64,000 bases of DNA from Fictibacillus sp. BK138 (GCF_004216955.1 NZ_SGXL01000001.1:783826-847825), one strand, 5' to 3'. Positions 17,619-32,169 are shown, numbered from the stretch's first letter. Numbers and translations: made by a program. Notes: generated by a model not told the origin, from the letters alone.

Positions 17619-18641
17619 ATGAAGAATCTATTAGATGTTCAAAAAAAATTGCTGCCAGACCTTCTGGATACGATGCGGAAACGCTACAACGTTTTAAATG
17701 TGGTAAGAATCCATGAGCCCATTGGCAGAAGAAGCTTAGCTTCGACCCTGAACATGACAGAACGGGTTTTGCGTTCTGAGGTTTCCTTTTTAAAAGATCA
17801 AGGGCTTCTGACCATTCAGACGTCTGGCATGTCATTAACTTCAGAGGGGCATGATATTTTAGTAGAACTCTCTGAGATGATGAAGGAATTGTCAGGTTTG
17901 CATGTTTTAGAATCAGGTCTGAAGGAAATGTTAAATCTTTCTGAAGTCATCGTAGTACCAGGTGACAGTGATCAAGATCTTTGGGTCAAGAACGATATGG
18001 GTAAAGCTGCTGCTGACAGACTTAAACGTCAGCTTTCAGCGAAAAACATCATTGCCGTAACAGGCGGGACGACTCTTGCCTCTGTTGCAGAGATGATGAC
18101 ACCGATTCAAAAAGGCCAGCAATTGCTGTTTGTTCCAGCTCGCGGCGGACTTGGCGAGAAAGTTGAAAACCAGGCCAACACGATCTGTTCAACAATGGCT
18201 CAAAAAGCCAACGGTGAATACAGGCTGCTTCATTTGCCGGATCAGCTCAGCAAAGAAACCTATCTTTCTTTAATGGCTGAACCTGGTGTTAAAGAAGTGA
18301 TGGAGCTCATACACTCCGCTGGTATAGTGCTGCACGGGATTGGTGATGCTAAAACAATGGCAGAACGCAGGAATTCCAACCCATCCCTTTTGGAAAAACT
18401 GGATGAAGAAAAAGCCGTCGCTGAAGCGTTTGGCTACTACTTTAACCAGCAAGGGGAAGTCGTTCATCGCGTCCGTACGATCGGATTGCAGCTTGATGAG
18501 CTTCACAACAGTGATTTCATCATGGCAGTAGCAGGCGGTTCATCTAAAGCAGATGCGATTGCAGCTTTTATGAAACATGGTCCGAAAAAGGTACTCATTA
18601 CAGACGAGGGAGCAGCTCGAAAACTATTGGTTCGCCCGTAA
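17619..18641 (+). CDS. cggR: Central glycolytic genes regulator
   Basis: 340-residue SorC/DeoR-type repressor. The N-terminal helix-turn-helix is near residues 27-60 (RIHEPIGRRSLASTLNMTER), followed by a sugar-phosphate-binding domain with VTGGTTLASVAEMM and VPARGGLGEKVENQAN. Fructose-1,6-bisphosphate is the inducer in B. subtilis. It is the first gene of the gap-pgk-tpiA-gpmI-eno operon, and its own operator lies upstream, so it autoregulates. AGGAG precedes the ATG. Confidence 0.94.
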   Translation: MKNLLDVQKKLLPDLLDTMRKRYNVLNVVRIHEPIGRRSLASTLNMTERVLRSEVSFLKDQGLLTIQTSGMSLTSEGHDILVELSEMMKELSGLHVLESGLKEMLNLSEVIVVPGDSDQDLWVKNDMGKAAADRLKRQLSAKNIIAVTGGTTLASVAEMMTPIQKGQQLLFVPARGGLGEKVENQANTICSTMAQKANGEYRLLHLPDQLSKETYLSLMAEPGVKEVMELIHSAGIVLHGIGDAKTMAERRNSNPSLLEKLDEEKAVAEAFGYYFNQQGEVVHRVRTIGLQLDELHNSDFIMAVAGGSSKADAIAAFMKHGPKKVLITDEGAARKLLVRP

Positions 18642-19730
<1,089 letters not shown>

Positions 19731-19856
19731 TAGATAGAGAAGAACAATAAGGAGGGGGAGAAGTCATTTTTCAGGGCTTCTACTCCTCTTTCCCATGTAT
19801 AATCTGGGATTGTCATTCTTTTAATCTTTTTGACTGTCAGGAGGTTTCATGTACTT

Positions 19857-21041
19857 ATGAACAAAAAAAGTGTTCGCGACATCGATCTAAATGGCAAAGT
19901 TGTATTTTGCCGCGTTGATTTCAACGTGCCGATGAAAGATGGAAACATTACGGATGAAACGCGTATTAACGCTGCTCTTCCAACCATTAAATACTTAACA
20001 GAGCAAGGTGCAAAAGTTCTTTTAGCAAGCCACTTAGGACGTCCAAAAGGACAAGTTGTGGAAGAGCTCCGTTTAGATCCAGTTGCACAGCGTTTAAGCG
20101 ATCTTCTTGGAAAAGAAGTTGTAAAAACAGATGAAGCATACGGAGAAGAAGTAGAAAAAGCATTGGCAAGCCTGGAAGAAGGCGGCGTAATCTTACTTGA
20201 AAACGTTCGTTTTTACCCTGGTGAGGAAAAGAACGATCCTGAACTAGCAGAAAAATTCGCAGCTTTGGCTGATGTGTATGTGAACGATGCTTTCGGAGCT
20301 GCACACCGTGCGCATGCTTCAACAGAAGGAATCGCAAAACATCTTCCTGCTGTATCAGGTTTGTTAATGGAAAAAGAACTCGAAGTGCTTGGAAAAGCTC
20401 TATCAAACCCTGACCGTCCTTTCACTGCGATTATCGGCGGTGCAAAAGTTAAGGACAAGATTGACGTAATTGACAATCTTTTAGACAAAGTAGACAACTT
20501 GATCATTGGCGGAGGCCTTGGCTACACATTCATTAAGGCTCTTGGTCATGATGTAGGAAAGTCTCTTTTAGAAGAAGATAAGATCGAAACTGCAAAAGCA
20601 TTCATGGAAAAAGCAAAGAAGAACGGTGTAAACCTAATGATTGCTGAAGATGTTTTAGTAGCAGACGATTTTTCAAATGATGCTAACACGAAGAACGTAG
20701 ACATCGATTCCATCCCTTCAGATTGGGAAGGTCTTGATATCGGTACGAAAACAATTGAAAAGTACGTAAAGGTTATTAAAGAATCGAAGCTTGTAATATG
20801 GAACGGACCGATGGGTGTGTTTGAAATCGACGCATTCGCTAACGGTACGCGTTCTGTTGCAAACGCACTTGCAGAAGCCACTGACACATACAGTGTGATC
20901 GGCGGCGGAGACTCAGCTGCAGCTGTTGAAAAGTTCGGTCTTGCAGACAAGATGAGCCACATCTCAACAGGCGGCGGAGCTTCTCTTGAGTTCATGGAAG
21001 GTAAGGCACTTCCAGGCGTCGAAGCACTTAACGACCGATAA
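19857..21041 (+). CDS. pgk: Phosphoglycerate kinase
   Basis: ATP-forming kinase of lower glycolysis. The start ATG 19857 ([14 protein letters not shown]) gives 394 residues, the normal length. AGGAGG lies about 12 bases upstream, slightly far. Substrate-binding [11 protein letters not shown] and ASHLGRPKG, and the nucleotide-site [13 protein letters not shown], are visible. In-frame codons further upstream would extend into the spacer and are unlikely to be used. Confidence 0.96.
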   Translation: MNKKSVRDIDLNGKVVFCRVDFNVPMKDGNITDETRINAALPTIKYLTEQGAKVLLASHLGRPKGQVVEELRLDPVAQRLSDLLGKEVVKTDEAYGEEVEKALASLEEGGVILLENVRFYPGEEKNDPELAEKFAALADVYVNDAFGAAHRAHASTEGIAKHLPAVSGLLMEKELEVLGKALSNPDRPFTAIIGGAKVKDKIDVIDNLLDKVDNLIIGGGLGYTFIKALGHDVGKSLLEEDKIETAKAFMEKAKKNGVNLMIAEDVLVADDFSNDANTKNVDIDSIPSDWEGLDIGTKTIEKYVKVIKESKLVIWNGPMGVFEIDAFANGTRSVANALAEATDTYSVIGGGDSAAAVEKFGLADKMSHISTGGGASLEFMEGKALPGVEALNDR

Positions 21042-21096
21042 GACATTTGCAAGTTTAAAAAGGCTGTTTTGGTAAGCTTTGTTGTTATCGTGGGTG

Positions 21097-21225
21097 GTTG
21101 ATTTCCGCTTCAGGTTGCTCGCTTTCCATGGGGCGGGCGGTGAGCCTTCTCGCGCTTTGCGCCTTTAGAAGTCTCACCTGTCCCACTGATCCCATAGGAG
21201 TCTCGCACCTTGCGCTCCAATCAAC
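21097..21225 (-). repeat. Dispersed ~130-bp structured repeat, copy 2 (inverted)
   Basis: Reverse complement of the elements at 6454 and 48147, from GTTGATTTCCGC to GCGCTCCAATCAAC. It lies inside the glycolytic operon between pgk and tpiA, so it is transcribed as part of the mRNA, and fills most of that 266-base gap. Confidence 0.88.
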
Positions 21226-21307
21226 TTGTCAATGAAGACTCCTAACAAGAACGACCGAATGCAGCAACCTTTTAGAAAAAAGAGACACTTTAAAGAGGTG
21301 AATTTGA

Positions 21308-23595
<2,288 letters not shown>

Positions 23596-23677
23596 CAGCT
23601 TCGACGGTGCACAACGCTGCAAAGGGCCCTTGTACGTCTGCATCATCTGGCTTATGTTGAAAGTAACTTTTTATTAA

Positions 23678-24985
<1,308 letters not shown>

Positions 24986-24999
24986 GTAGTACAAAAGTA

Positions 25000-25045
25000 G
25001 GGGTCTGACCCCAAACAAAGACAAACCGCCATTTTGTCTTTCTGA
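25000..25045 (+). repeat. REP-like element, copy 3
   Basis: Palindrome GGGGTCTGACCCC (25000-25012), then a tail with AGACAAA/TTTGTCT that resembles the tails at 10408 and 12567. It lies 14 bases after the eno stop. Confidence 0.78.
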
Positions 25046-25047
25046 CA

Positions 25048-25096
25048 AAGACAGCCCCCGGATAGGCGCCTCAGAGCCGCATCCGGGGGCTGTCTT
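25048..25096. terminator. Terminator hairpin of the glycolytic operon
   Basis: A 16-bp perfect stem whose arms are AAGACAGCCCCCGGAT and its complement, with a 17-base loop. The T run after it is weak, so part of its role may be RNA stability. It could also end transcripts from the reverse strand. Confidence 0.75.
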
Positions 25097-25151
25097 CATT
25101 TAAAACTGCGATACTGGCACAAGCTGTTTAACCAACGAAAAACCCTGCTGC

Positions 25152-25238
25152 TTATCGAGAGCGGCCGTTAGAATGAAGGATAGTAACAATGAGCATTGAG
25201 AAACTAATCATCAGTGACATCGTTTCAAAAACAGTCAT
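25152..25238 (-). CDS. Putative holin-like toxin, 28 residues
   Basis: Short reverse-strand gene: ATG preceded by GGAGGG, then MTVFETMSLMISFSMLIV continuing TILHSNGRSR and a stop. One hydrophobic helix with a basic tail. The pattern MTVFE-x-LMI-F-MLIV is that of the small holin-like toxin family found in Firmicutes, several members of which are type I toxins paired with antisense RNA. I did not identify an antisense RNA. The flanking hairpin at 25048-25096 would end its transcript. Confidence 0.65.
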   Translation of the reverse strand: MTVFETMSLMISFSMLIVTILHSNGRSR

Positions 25239-25360
25239 TTTGGATCCCTCCAATCTTGTTACCTTTAAGATTTGTAAAAGCAGGGTTGTCCTATACGGTA
25301 CAAACTAAAAATTTTTAAATATTTATAAAATTTAATACTCCAACGAAATGATTACATCAA

Positions 25361-25407
25361 AATAAAGAAGAAGCCCCAAAAGCAAAAACTTTCGAGGCAT
25401 CTTCTTT
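25361..25407 (-). terminator. Terminator of the 57-residue reverse-strand gene
   Basis: On the reverse strand: AGAAGA-TGCC stem with matching GGC-TTCTTCT arm, one mismatch, followed by TTTATTTT. It lies 16 bases after the stop of the gene at 25423-25596. Confidence 0.7.
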
Positions 25408-25422
25408 CAATAAAAATAGAAC

Positions 25423-25596
25423 CTAACGACGATGTTCAACAAGGTCAATTACACCAAGCACAACGTGAGCAAGACCGAAACCAAAGATCGTATTGGCAAC
25501 CATCTTGTTCGTTCCGCGTGACTGTTTTAACGCATATCCAGTAGCGGTTACTGCTGTTCCTAAAGTTGCAGGAATGAAGCCTTCACGAATATTCAT
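25423..25596 (-). CDS. Small conserved-looking protein of 57 residues, function unknown
   Basis: ATG with TCGGAGGGAT upstream and its own terminator. The product begins MNIREGFIPATLGTAVTATG and has a second apolar stretch (NTIFGFGLAHVVLGVIDL), ending in EHRR. Two short glycine-rich helices suggest a membrane-associated protein. No family recognised with confidence. The 150 bases upstream, shared with the FHA gene, hold no other gene that I can see. Confidence 0.65.
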   Translation of the reverse strand: MNIREGFIPATLGTAVTATGYALKQSRGTNKMVANTIFGFGLAHVVLGVIDLVEHRR

Positions 25597-25779
25597 CGCA
25601 ATATCCCTCCGACACCTTGAGTTGTAGGTTCTGCGGTATCATTAAGACACCATTGTTATTGTTGCCATGTCGGAATAAACGATACTATCATTTTTTACAT
25701 ATCCTTATTTCTTCTAATTTGAGTCATTATCATTTAAAATGCTAGTAACAAGTTATTGTTTTTGTACGGAGGAATTGAT

Positions 25780-26481
25780 ATGAAACAAAGCTTATACATA
25801 CGTATAGAAGCGGGAGATCCTTATGATACGGGGAGCTTGATTCCGCTAAAGTCTGAAGGTGAGTTCTTGACTTTTGGAAGGTCATCACATACAAATGAAA
25901 CGGATATTTCGTTGCTGAGTCCATATGTTTCGCGTAACCACGCTGAAATCTTTATACAAGATGATCAGCCTTTTATTCGTGACTTGGATTCCAAACATGG
26001 GACTGAGCTGAATAATATGAAGCTTGATCCGAATGTTCCAAAACAGCTGCAGTCAGGTGATGTGATCAGCCTGGCGAAAGGGGTAGTCCTGTTAACCTAT
26101 TTGAATACCGAAACAGAAGAAACCGATCTAACGATGGAGTTCACATCACCAATCGAACCGGCTGAAGAGAAAATCACGAACGGACTGCATATCATTCCTG
26201 AACGTCGCCAAATATCAATCGACGGAGAACCATTATTTTTATCAGGAAAACACACCGATCTTCTCGTTCTTCTCTACAGGAAAAAGAATCAGGCTGTGAG
26301 CAGCGATGAAATTAAGCTTCAAATCTGGCCTGAAAGAATGGTAGCAGGATCAAATGCGCTGCCTGATGTAGGGAACGATGAGATTAATGCGCTGGTCTAT
26401 CGTTTGAGAAAGAAGCTCGGTCCATATGGTGACTCTATAGTTACCGTTCCTCGGTACGGTTACATGCTGCAAATTAAATAA
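25780..26481 (+). CDS. FHA-domain protein with C-terminal OmpR-type winged helix
   Basis: 233 residues. The N-terminal forkhead-associated domain, a phosphothreonine-binding fold, shows LTFGRSSHTNETDI, SLLSPYVSRNHAEIF and DLDSKHGTELNN. The C-terminal ~90 residues are a winged helix (LSGKHTDLLVLLYRKKNQAV, then NALVYRLRKKLG and VPRYGYML) like response-regulator output domains. There is no receiver domain. This suggests a DNA-binding regulator that reads Ser/Thr kinase signals instead of histidine-kinase signals. The start ATG 25780 follows ACGGAGGAATTG; the frame upstream is open but lacks a ribosome site. Confidence 0.85.
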   Translation: MKQSLYIRIEAGDPYDTGSLIPLKSEGEFLTFGRSSHTNETDISLLSPYVSRNHAEIFIQDDQPFIRDLDSKHGTELNNMKLDPNVPKQLQSGDVISLAKGVVLLTYLNTETEETDLTMEFTSPIEPAEEKITNGLHIIPERRQISIDGEPLFLSGKHTDLLVLLYRKKNQAVSSDEIKLQIWPERMVAGSNALPDVGNDEINALVYRLRKKLGPYGDSIVTVPRYGYMLQIK

Positions 26482-26497
26482 AATACGACCACTTAGA

Positions 26498-26532
26498 AAC
26501 CTGCATAAGCTTACACTCATGCAGGTTTTTTT
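26498..26532 (+). terminator. Terminator of the FHA gene
   Basis: AACCTGCAT / ATGCAGGTT stem followed by T residues. Confidence 0.9.
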
Positions 26533-26696
26533 ATCGAGAGCTTTATCTGTTTAATTTTCAGAAACTTATCATGTTCGTATGAGAGAAGAATCATGCAAAA
26601 GCCATTTTAGAGTTGATGAAAAGAGAGTAAATTAAGTAAAAGGAAAAAACTCCTTAAAAATCGATGTTTCTTCCAAATAGGTGTGGTGAAGTGAAA

Positions 26697-26957
26697 ATGA
26701 GGGTAGAGGAAACTATACAGCATCGAAGAGACAGGGCATTTCGTTTTCAGTTATATTTTGGATTTATCATTCTGTTATTTATTATTTTGATTTTCAGAAC
26801 GTACGACCTGCAGATTACGAATGGTGAAAAAGCCCGTTTGAAATCAGAAACTTATGAAGATGTTGTAATAAAAAAATCCATATTCAACGACAACTACTAT
26901 TCCTCACAGAAGGACACACCAGCAGAAACAGACATAAAACAACCAAAAGATCAGTAA
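26697..26957 (+). CDS. Small membrane-anchored protein resembling the N-terminus of class B penicillin-binding proteins
   Basis: 86 residues from ATG 26697 (ribosome site GGTGAAG upstream). Basic cytoplasmic start, one membrane helix (FGFIILLFIILIF), then RTYDLQITNGEKARLKSETYE, which resembles the segment following the membrane anchor of FtsI/SpoVD-type proteins (R-x-x-x-LQ-x-x-x-G-E). No dimerisation or transpeptidase domain follows; the stop comes about 40 residues later. It may be a truncated relic or an independent small protein. Confidence 0.55.
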   Translation: MRVEETIQHRRDRAFRFQLYFGFIILLFIILIFRTYDLQITNGEKARLKSETYEDVVIKKSIFNDNYYSSQKDTPAETDIKQPKDQ

Positions 26958-27001
26958 AATGAATATGGGGGATGTCCCCATAATGCGAAGAGGGGATGTT
27001 T

Positions 27002-27334
27002 ATGATGCAGCCACTTAAACAAGAATCTTCGGATGGTGCAGAAATCAAACAAGAAAAATTGAATCCAATCAGCTTTGTTGGAAAAGTGAAAGAAGCAAAG
27101 GGAAGTATGTTTACGATTCATCATAAAAAAACGGTGATGAGAGTACAGCTAGATTCCAAGACAGAGCTCCTTGATGGAGATAAGACACTTGATATTGCGC
27201 CAGATGAAGCAGTTCAACCTGGAGTTACAGTCCAAATCGTGGGACTTCTGAATAAAAGGCTCAACGTAATAAGAGCTGTCCGGCTTTATATCTTTCATAA
27301 GGAATTTGATATCAACTACTTTGGAACAAATTAA
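27002..27334 (+). CDS. Hypothetical protein, about 110 residues
   Basis: Soluble protein rich in beta-strand patterns (ISFVGKVKEAKGSMFTIHH, VMRVQLDSKTELL, VTVQIVGLLNKRLNVIRAV), suggestive of a small barrel of OB or LSm type. The start is ATG 27002 or 27005, with AAGAGG upstream; ATG 26996 is too close to it. It sits 44 bases after the PBP-like gene and may be co-transcribed. A hairpin ATGGGG/CCCCAT lies between them. No family recognised. Confidence 0.55.
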   Translation: MMQPLKQESSDGAEIKQEKLNPISFVGKVKEAKGSMFTIHHKKTVMRVQLDSKTELLDGDKTLDIAPDEAVQPGVTVQIVGLLNKRLNVIRAVRLYIFHKEFDINYFGTN

Positions 27335-27422
27335 AGAAGGTTCAGAAAAAAACTTTGCCTCGTCCCTTCCACTATGATACATTTATAGTAATGTAACGTG
27401 GAACGGTGGAGGTGTAACATTC

Positions 27423-27662
27423 ATGCTAACAGCAGCAAAAATCCTTCTTATTTTAGTATCATTATCTTTAATTGTTGTCGTTGTTCTTCAGTCAGGTCGT
27501 TCGGCCGGATTATCAGGAGCGATTACAGGTGGAGCTGAGCAGCTTTTTGGTAAACAAAAAGCACGCGGTATTGATGCATTGCTTAGTAAACTTACAGTGA
27601 TTCTTGCAGTATTATTCTTCATTTTGACAATTTCAGTAGCGTATTTCTTACCTACAAATTAA
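27423..27662 (+). CDS. secG: Protein translocase subunit SecG
   Basis: 79 residues with two membrane helices ([19 protein letters not shown] and [18 protein letters not shown]) joined by the conserved loop [21 protein letters not shown]. SecG assists SecYEG-dependent export. GGAGGTGTAAC precedes the ATG. It opens the secG-esterase-rnr-smpB-ssrA block conserved in bacilli. Confidence 0.96.
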   Translation: MLTAAKILLILVSLSLIVVVVLQSGRSAGLSGAITGGAEQLFGKQKARGIDALLSKLTVILAVLFFILTISVAYFLPTN

Positions 27663-27673
27663 TTAGTACTTAA

Positions 27674-27708
27674 AAGCAGCAGGCGAAACATCGCTTGTTG
27701 TTTTTTTA
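27674..27708 (+). terminator. Terminator of secG
   Basis: Imperfect stem around GCAGCAGGCGA / TCGCTTGTTGT with a 4-base loop, followed by seven T residues. Confidence 0.78.
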
Positions 27709-27802
27709 TGTGCAAAAACCGTTGCTTACCATTTCTTAGATTGGTTGTGATATGATTTGATACGTACATAAAAGGGTAATCTAAAGTCAAAAAGGTGGTA
27801 GC

Positions 27803-28492
27803 ATGATCGGTTGTCTTTGTTTACATGGCTTTACCGGAGGACCTTATGAAATCGAGCCTATCACAGAGTATCTGCAGAAAAATACCGATTGGATACTTTC
27901 TGTTCCGACTTATCCAGGACATGGGACTGAGCTTTCATTAAAGGGAAGAACACACAAAGAATGGCTGCAAGAAGCGGAAAATGCCTATCTGGAACTTCGA
28001 GAAAAAGCCGAAAAAATCTACATTGTCGGGTTTTCAATGGGTGGAATGATCGCGGGTTATCTGGCATCCAAATATGGCTGCGACAAATTAATCTTGTTGA
28101 ATGCAAGTGCTTATTATTTAAACCCTGGACAGATGATTAAAGATATCGCGAATATGATGATCTCAGGATTCAATGGTCAGTTAAAAGATCATGAACTCTA
28201 TAAAAGATACAGAAAGAAACTGCTTGATACCCCTTTAAGTGCAACAAGGGAATTTCGAAAGCTAGTGAAGATGCTTAAACCAGAATTAGCACAGATCTCA
28301 GCACCAACGTTGATTGTACAAGGAGAGTGTGACGGACTTGTACCAAGAAAGAGTGCCGAGTTTTTATATGGGACGATCGCAGCATCCAATAAACGAATCT
28401 GCTACTTTAAAGAATCGAAACACATGATCTGCCATGATGTAGAAAAAGATCAGCTGATCGATGAGGTTTATCAATTTTTAATGAGTGAATAG
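27803..28492 (+). CDS. Alpha/beta hydrolase, carboxylesterase-like
   Basis: 229 residues of alpha/beta hydrolase fold. An oxyanion HGFTGGP motif is near the N-terminus (LCLHGFTGGPYEIEP) and the nucleophile elbow is GFSMGG. The acid Asp is in QGECDGLVPRKS and the His in SKHMICHD. It is related to the esterase encoded 13 bases downstream and looks like a paralogue. AAAGGTGG precedes the ATG. The substrate is unknown. Confidence 0.85.
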   Translation: MIGCLCLHGFTGGPYEIEPITEYLQKNTDWILSVPTYPGHGTELSLKGRTHKEWLQEAENAYLELREKAEKIYIVGFSMGGMIAGYLASKYGCDKLILLNASAYYLNPGQMIKDIANMMISGFNGQLKDHELYKRYRKKLLDTPLSATREFRKLVKMLKPELAQISAPTLIVQGECDGLVPRKSAEFLYGTIAASNKRICYFKESKHMICHDVEKDQLIDEVYQFLMSE

Positions 28493-28504
28493 GAGAGAAA
28501 CAGC

Positions 28505-29251
28505 ATGAAAATTACAGCACCAAAACCGTTTTTCTTTGAAGGAGGAAAGCGGGCAGTCCTCATGCTGCACGGATTTACCGGCAGTTCAGCGGACGTAAGA
28601 ATGATGGGGAGATTCCTTCAAAAGAAAGGCTACACATGCCACGCACCACAATACAAAGGACACGCGGTTCCACCTGAAGAACTCGTTCACACAGGCCCAG
28701 AGGACTGGTGGGAAGATGTAATCGGCGGATACAACCACTTAAAAGAAAAAGGGTTTGACGAAATTGCAGTAGTCGGACTATCTCTTGGAGGCGTATTCTC
28801 ATTAAAACTCGCAACTGAACACCCTGTAAAAGCCGTTATTCCTATGTGCGCACCTATGTACATCAAAAGCGAAGAAGTGATGTATAAAGGGGTTTGTGAG
28901 TATGCCGAAGAATATAAAAAGCGAGAACAAAAATCTCCTGAACAAATTGAACAAGAAATGGAAGAGTTTAAGAAAACACCGATGAATACGCTAAAAGCGC
29001 TACAAGAGCTTCTTCAAAGTGTAAGAAATTCGGTTGATCTTGTATACGCACCTACGTTTGTGGTGCAGGCTAGACATGATGAAATGATTAACACAGATTC
29101 TGCAAATATTATTTATAACGAAGTTGAAAGTGAAAAGAAAGATTTAAAATGGTACGAAAATTCAACACACGTCATTACATTAGACAAGGAAAAAGAACAA
29201 TTGCATGAAGACGTATATGCATTCTTAGAAGACCTGAACTGGTCTGAATAG
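28505..29251 (+). CDS. est: Carboxylesterase, Est/YvaK family
   Basis: 248 residues, close to the thermostable Est30 carboxylesterase family. Oxyanion HGFTGSSAD, nucleophile GLSLGG, catalytic Asp in QARHDEMI and His in STHVITLD. It acts on short-chain carboxyl esters. Its place between secG and rnr matches B. subtilis yvaK. GGAGAG precedes the ATG. Confidence 0.92.
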   Translation: MKITAPKPFFFEGGKRAVLMLHGFTGSSADVRMMGRFLQKKGYTCHAPQYKGHAVPPEELVHTGPEDWWEDVIGGYNHLKEKGFDEIAVVGLSLGGVFSLKLATEHPVKAVIPMCAPMYIKSEEVMYKGVCEYAEEYKKREQKSPEQIEQEMEEFKKTPMNTLKALQELLQSVRNSVDLVYAPTFVVQARHDEMINTDSANIIYNEVESEKKDLKWYENSTHVITLDKEKEQLHEDVYAFLEDLNWSE

Positions 29252-29280
29252 AACCTTTTCCTTAAAAAGGAGGTCAGTTT

Positions 29281-31599
29281 TTGGATAAATTGCAAATACT
29301 CCAGCTCATGAAAGAATCGGAAAAACCGATGACAGTAACCGAGATTGAAGAAGCACTTCAACTCCCGGACGCTGAAGCTTTCAAAGAACTGGTTTTAACA
29401 CTAAACCAACTAGAAGATGAAGGTTCGGTTGTCAGAACACGAACGAACCGCTACGGTCTTCCTGAAAAAATGAGCCTGATCAAAGGGCGCGTGCAGGGCC
29501 ATGCCAAAGGTTTTGCTTTTTTAATACCTGAAGACAGCGATCAAAAAGATGTGTATATCTCACAATCCGATATGAATGGTGCGATGAGCGGTGATACCGT
29601 CTTAGTCCGTTTAAACAATACCTCTTCAGGATCACGTCCAGAAGGAACGATTATTCGAATTCTAGAACGCGGTGTGACTGAAGTAGTCGGTACATTCCAG
29701 GAAAGCCGAAAGTTCGGTTTTGTTGTGGCTGACGACAAACGAATCCCAAACGACATCTTCATTCCAGCAGACGGTGTGAATGGGGCTGTAGAGGGACATA
29801 AAGTCGTAGTGAAAATTACGAAGTACCCAGAAGGGCGAAACAGTGCTGAAGGTGAGATCATTCATATTATCGGACATAAAAACGATCCGGGTGTGGATAT
29901 TATCTCTGTTATCTTTAAGCACGGCCTGCCAAGGGAGTTCCCTGAAGAAGCATTGGAACAAGCACACAATACGCCAGATGAGATCGATCCGAAAGACATT
30001 GAAGGACGCCGGGATCTACGAAATGAAACGATCGTTACGATTGATGGAGCAGACGCAAAAGACTTGGATGACGCAGTTCATGTTATTAAACTGCCGAACG
30101 GTCATTATAAACTTGGCGTTCATATTGCGGATGTTACTCACTACGTAACAGAAGAGTCTGCAATCGATGTAGAAGCACGCGAACGCGGAACGAGTGTGTA
30201 CTTAGTAGACCGTGTTATTCCAATGATTCCGCACCGCCTATCGAATGGAATCTGTTCTTTGAACCCTAAAGTTGACCGCCTGACGATCTCATGTGAGATG
30301 GAGATCAATCATGACGGGGAAGTCATCAAACACGATATCTTCCCGAGTGTCATTAAAACAACAGAACGAATGACCTACACAGATGTAAGAAAGATTTTAC
30401 AGGACGAAGATGAAGAAGTTTCGAAGCGCTATGAGCCTTTAATTCCGTTTTTCAAACTGATGGGTGAGCTGGCAGAAGTTCTCCGTAAAAAGCGTTTTGC
30501 CCGCGGTGCGATTGACTTTGATTTTTCAGAAGCTAAAGTGCTGGTAGATGAAAACAGCGATCCGCAGGATGTCGTTCTGCGTGAACGGTCCGTAGCTGAA
30601 AAGCTGATCGAGGAATTTATGCTTTGCGCCAATGAAACCGTTGCCCAGCATTTCCACGAGCTAGAGCTTCCGTTTATGTATCGTATCCATGAAGACCCAG
30701 ACGAAGGCAAGCTGGAGCGTTTCTTGGAATTCATCGGGATGTTCGGTTACGCGTTAAAAGGTACTGCAAGTGACATCCACCCACGCAGCCTTCAGCAGCT
30801 TCTGGAGACCGTTAGAGGCGAACCGGAAGAGATGGTGATCAGCAAGATCATGCTTCGTTCCATGAAACAGGCAAAATACGATCATATGTCACTCGGTCAC
30901 TATGGCTTAGCCACTGAATTCTATACACATTTCACTTCACCGATCCGTCGTTATCCGGATTTGATCGTTCATAGATTGATTCGAACATATCTGTTTGAAA
31001 AAGATACAGGTCCAAAAACGATAAGCCACTGGAAAGCAGAGCTGCCAGGAATCGCGAAACACTCTTCAGCCATGGAACGACGTGCAGTTGATGCAGAGCG
31101 TGAAACGGACGAGCTGAAGAAAGCCCAGTTTATGCTTGATAAAGTTGGGGAAGAGTTTGATGGTGTGATCAGCTCCGTTACGAATTTCGGCCTTTTTGTA
31201 GAGCTGCCGAATACAATTGAAGGTCTTGTACATGTCAGCTACTTAACAGACGATTATTATCGTTTTGATGAGAAGTTCATGGCCATGATCGGAGAGCGTA
31301 CGGGTAACGTGTTCCGCATCGGTGATGAGATTTCAATCCGGGTTGTGAACGTTAACGTTGATGAACGAGCGATTGATTTTGAAATCGTCGGTATGAAAGG
31401 AACACCGCGCAAGCGTCATAAAGATCGCCAGCAGGTTATTGATATCGGCGACACACCAAAACGAGGACGAGGAAGACGCAGCAAGAACCGTAAAAGTGAG
31501 TCTGATCGTTCCAGCGGACCCCAGGATTCCAAAAAGGGGAAGAAGAAGCCTTTTTATAAGCCTGTGGCGAAAAAGAAAGGCAAGAAAAAGAAGAAATAA
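29281..31599 (+). CDS. rnr: Ribonuclease R
   Basis: 3'-5' exoribonuclease of the RNB family, 772 residues, able to degrade structured RNA and working with tmRNA in non-stop mRNA decay. Domains in order: N-terminal helix-turn-helix (about 1-70), cold-shock OB domain(s) ([17 protein letters not shown]), RNB catalytic domain with the Asp cluster in [17 protein letters not shown]1 domain near 640-710 ([17 protein letters not shown]) and a Lys/Arg-rich tail. The start is TTG 29281, supported by AAAAGGAGGTCAG directly upstream. Confidence 0.97.
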   Translation: MDKLQILQLMKESEKPMTVTEIEEALQLPDAEAFKELVLTLNQLEDEGSVVRTRTNRYGLPEKMSLIKGRVQGHAKGFAFLIPEDSDQKDVYISQSDMNGAMSGDTVLVRLNNTSSGSRPEGTIIRILERGVTEVVGTFQESRKFGFVVADDKRIPNDIFIPADGVNGAVEGHKVVVKITKYPEGRNSAEGEIIHIIGHKNDPGVDIISVIFKHGLPREFPEEALEQAHNTPDEIDPKDIEGRRDLRNETIVTIDGADAKDLDDAVHVIKLPNGHYKLGVHIADVTHYVTEESAIDVEARERGTSVYLVDRVIPMIPHRLSNGICSLNPKVDRLTISCEMEINHDGEVIKHDIFPSVIKTTERMTYTDVRKILQDEDEEVSKRYEPLIPFFKLMGELAEVLRKKRFARGAIDFDFSEAKVLVDENSDPQDVVLRERSVAEKLIEEFMLCANETVAQHFHELELPFMYRIHEDPDEGKLERFLEFIGMFGYALKGTASDIHPRSLQQLLETVRGEPEEMVISKIMLRSMKQAKYDHMSLGHYGLATEFYTHFTSPIRRYPDLIVHRLIRTYLFEKDTGPKTISHWKAELPGIAKHSSAMERRAVDAERETDELKKAQFMLDKVGEEFDGVISSVTNFGLFVELPNTIEGLVHVSYLTDDYYRFDEKFMAMIGERTGNVFRIGDEISIRVVNVNVDERAIDFEIVGMKGTPRKRHKDRQQVIDIGDTPKRGRGRRSKNRKSESDRSSGPQDSKKGKKKPFYKPVAKKKGKKKKK

Positions 31600-31701
31600 C
31601 GGATATGATGATCAAGGTTCATCAAAAATGGTGAACCTTGACGTTATTTGACCAAATTGCTATAATTAGAGTTCACTTGCTGTGGGGAGGATTGAGTTTA
31701 C

Positions 31702-32169
31702 ATGCCAAAAGGAGAAGGTAAAGTAGTCGCACAAAATAAAAAAGCGCGGCACGATTACCACGTCGAAGAAACATTTGAAGCTGGAATTGTCCTTCAGGGC
31801 ACGGAGATAAAATCCATTCGCGCAGGGCGTGCAAACCTTAAAGATTCATTTGCACGTGTGCAAAACGGCGAGTTGTTTCTGCACAATATGCATATCAGCA
31901 CGTACGAACAAGGAAATCGTTACAACCATGATCCGCTTCGTACACGAAAACTGCTTTTGCATCGCAAGGAAATTAACAAGCTTTTAGGTGCAACAAAAGA
32001 ACAAGGGTATTCTATTGTTCCTTTAAAAATGTATCTTAAAAATGGCTTTGCCAAGCTTTTGATTGGTCTAGCTAAAGGTAAGAAGCATTATGATAAGCGT
32101 GATGATCTTAAGAAGAAAGATGCAAAGCGAGAAATCGAGCGCGCATTCCGCGATCGTCAGAAAGTCTAA
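31702..32169 (+). CDS. smpB: SsrA-binding protein SmpB
   Basis: 155-residue OB-fold protein that delivers tmRNA to stalled ribosomes. Signatures: [37 protein letters not shown] and the basic C-terminal tail [20 protein letters not shown] that reads the empty mRNA channel. It is encoded directly before ssrA. GGGAGGA precedes the ATG. A hairpin (31612-31641) separates it from rnr. Confidence 0.97.
   Translation: MPKGEGKVVAQNKKARHDYHVEETFEAGIVLQGTEIKSIRAGRANLKDSFARVQNGELFLHNMHISTYEQGNRYNHDPLRTRKLLLHRKEINKLLGATKEQGYSIVPLKMYLKNGFAKLLIGLAKGKKHYDKRDDLKKKDAKREIERAFRDRQKV

Noticed and set aside
19987..21052. Long open frames on the reverse strand of pgk (97 to 168 codons)
   Set aside because: They are antisense to a highly biased pgk gene, lack ribosome sites and show no family features; they follow from codon bias in the sense gene.
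25096..25423. rRNA, tRNA or insertion sequence in the eno downstream region
   Set aside because: No cloverleaf, no transposase and no terminal inverted repeats; the region is explained by two short genes and terminators.
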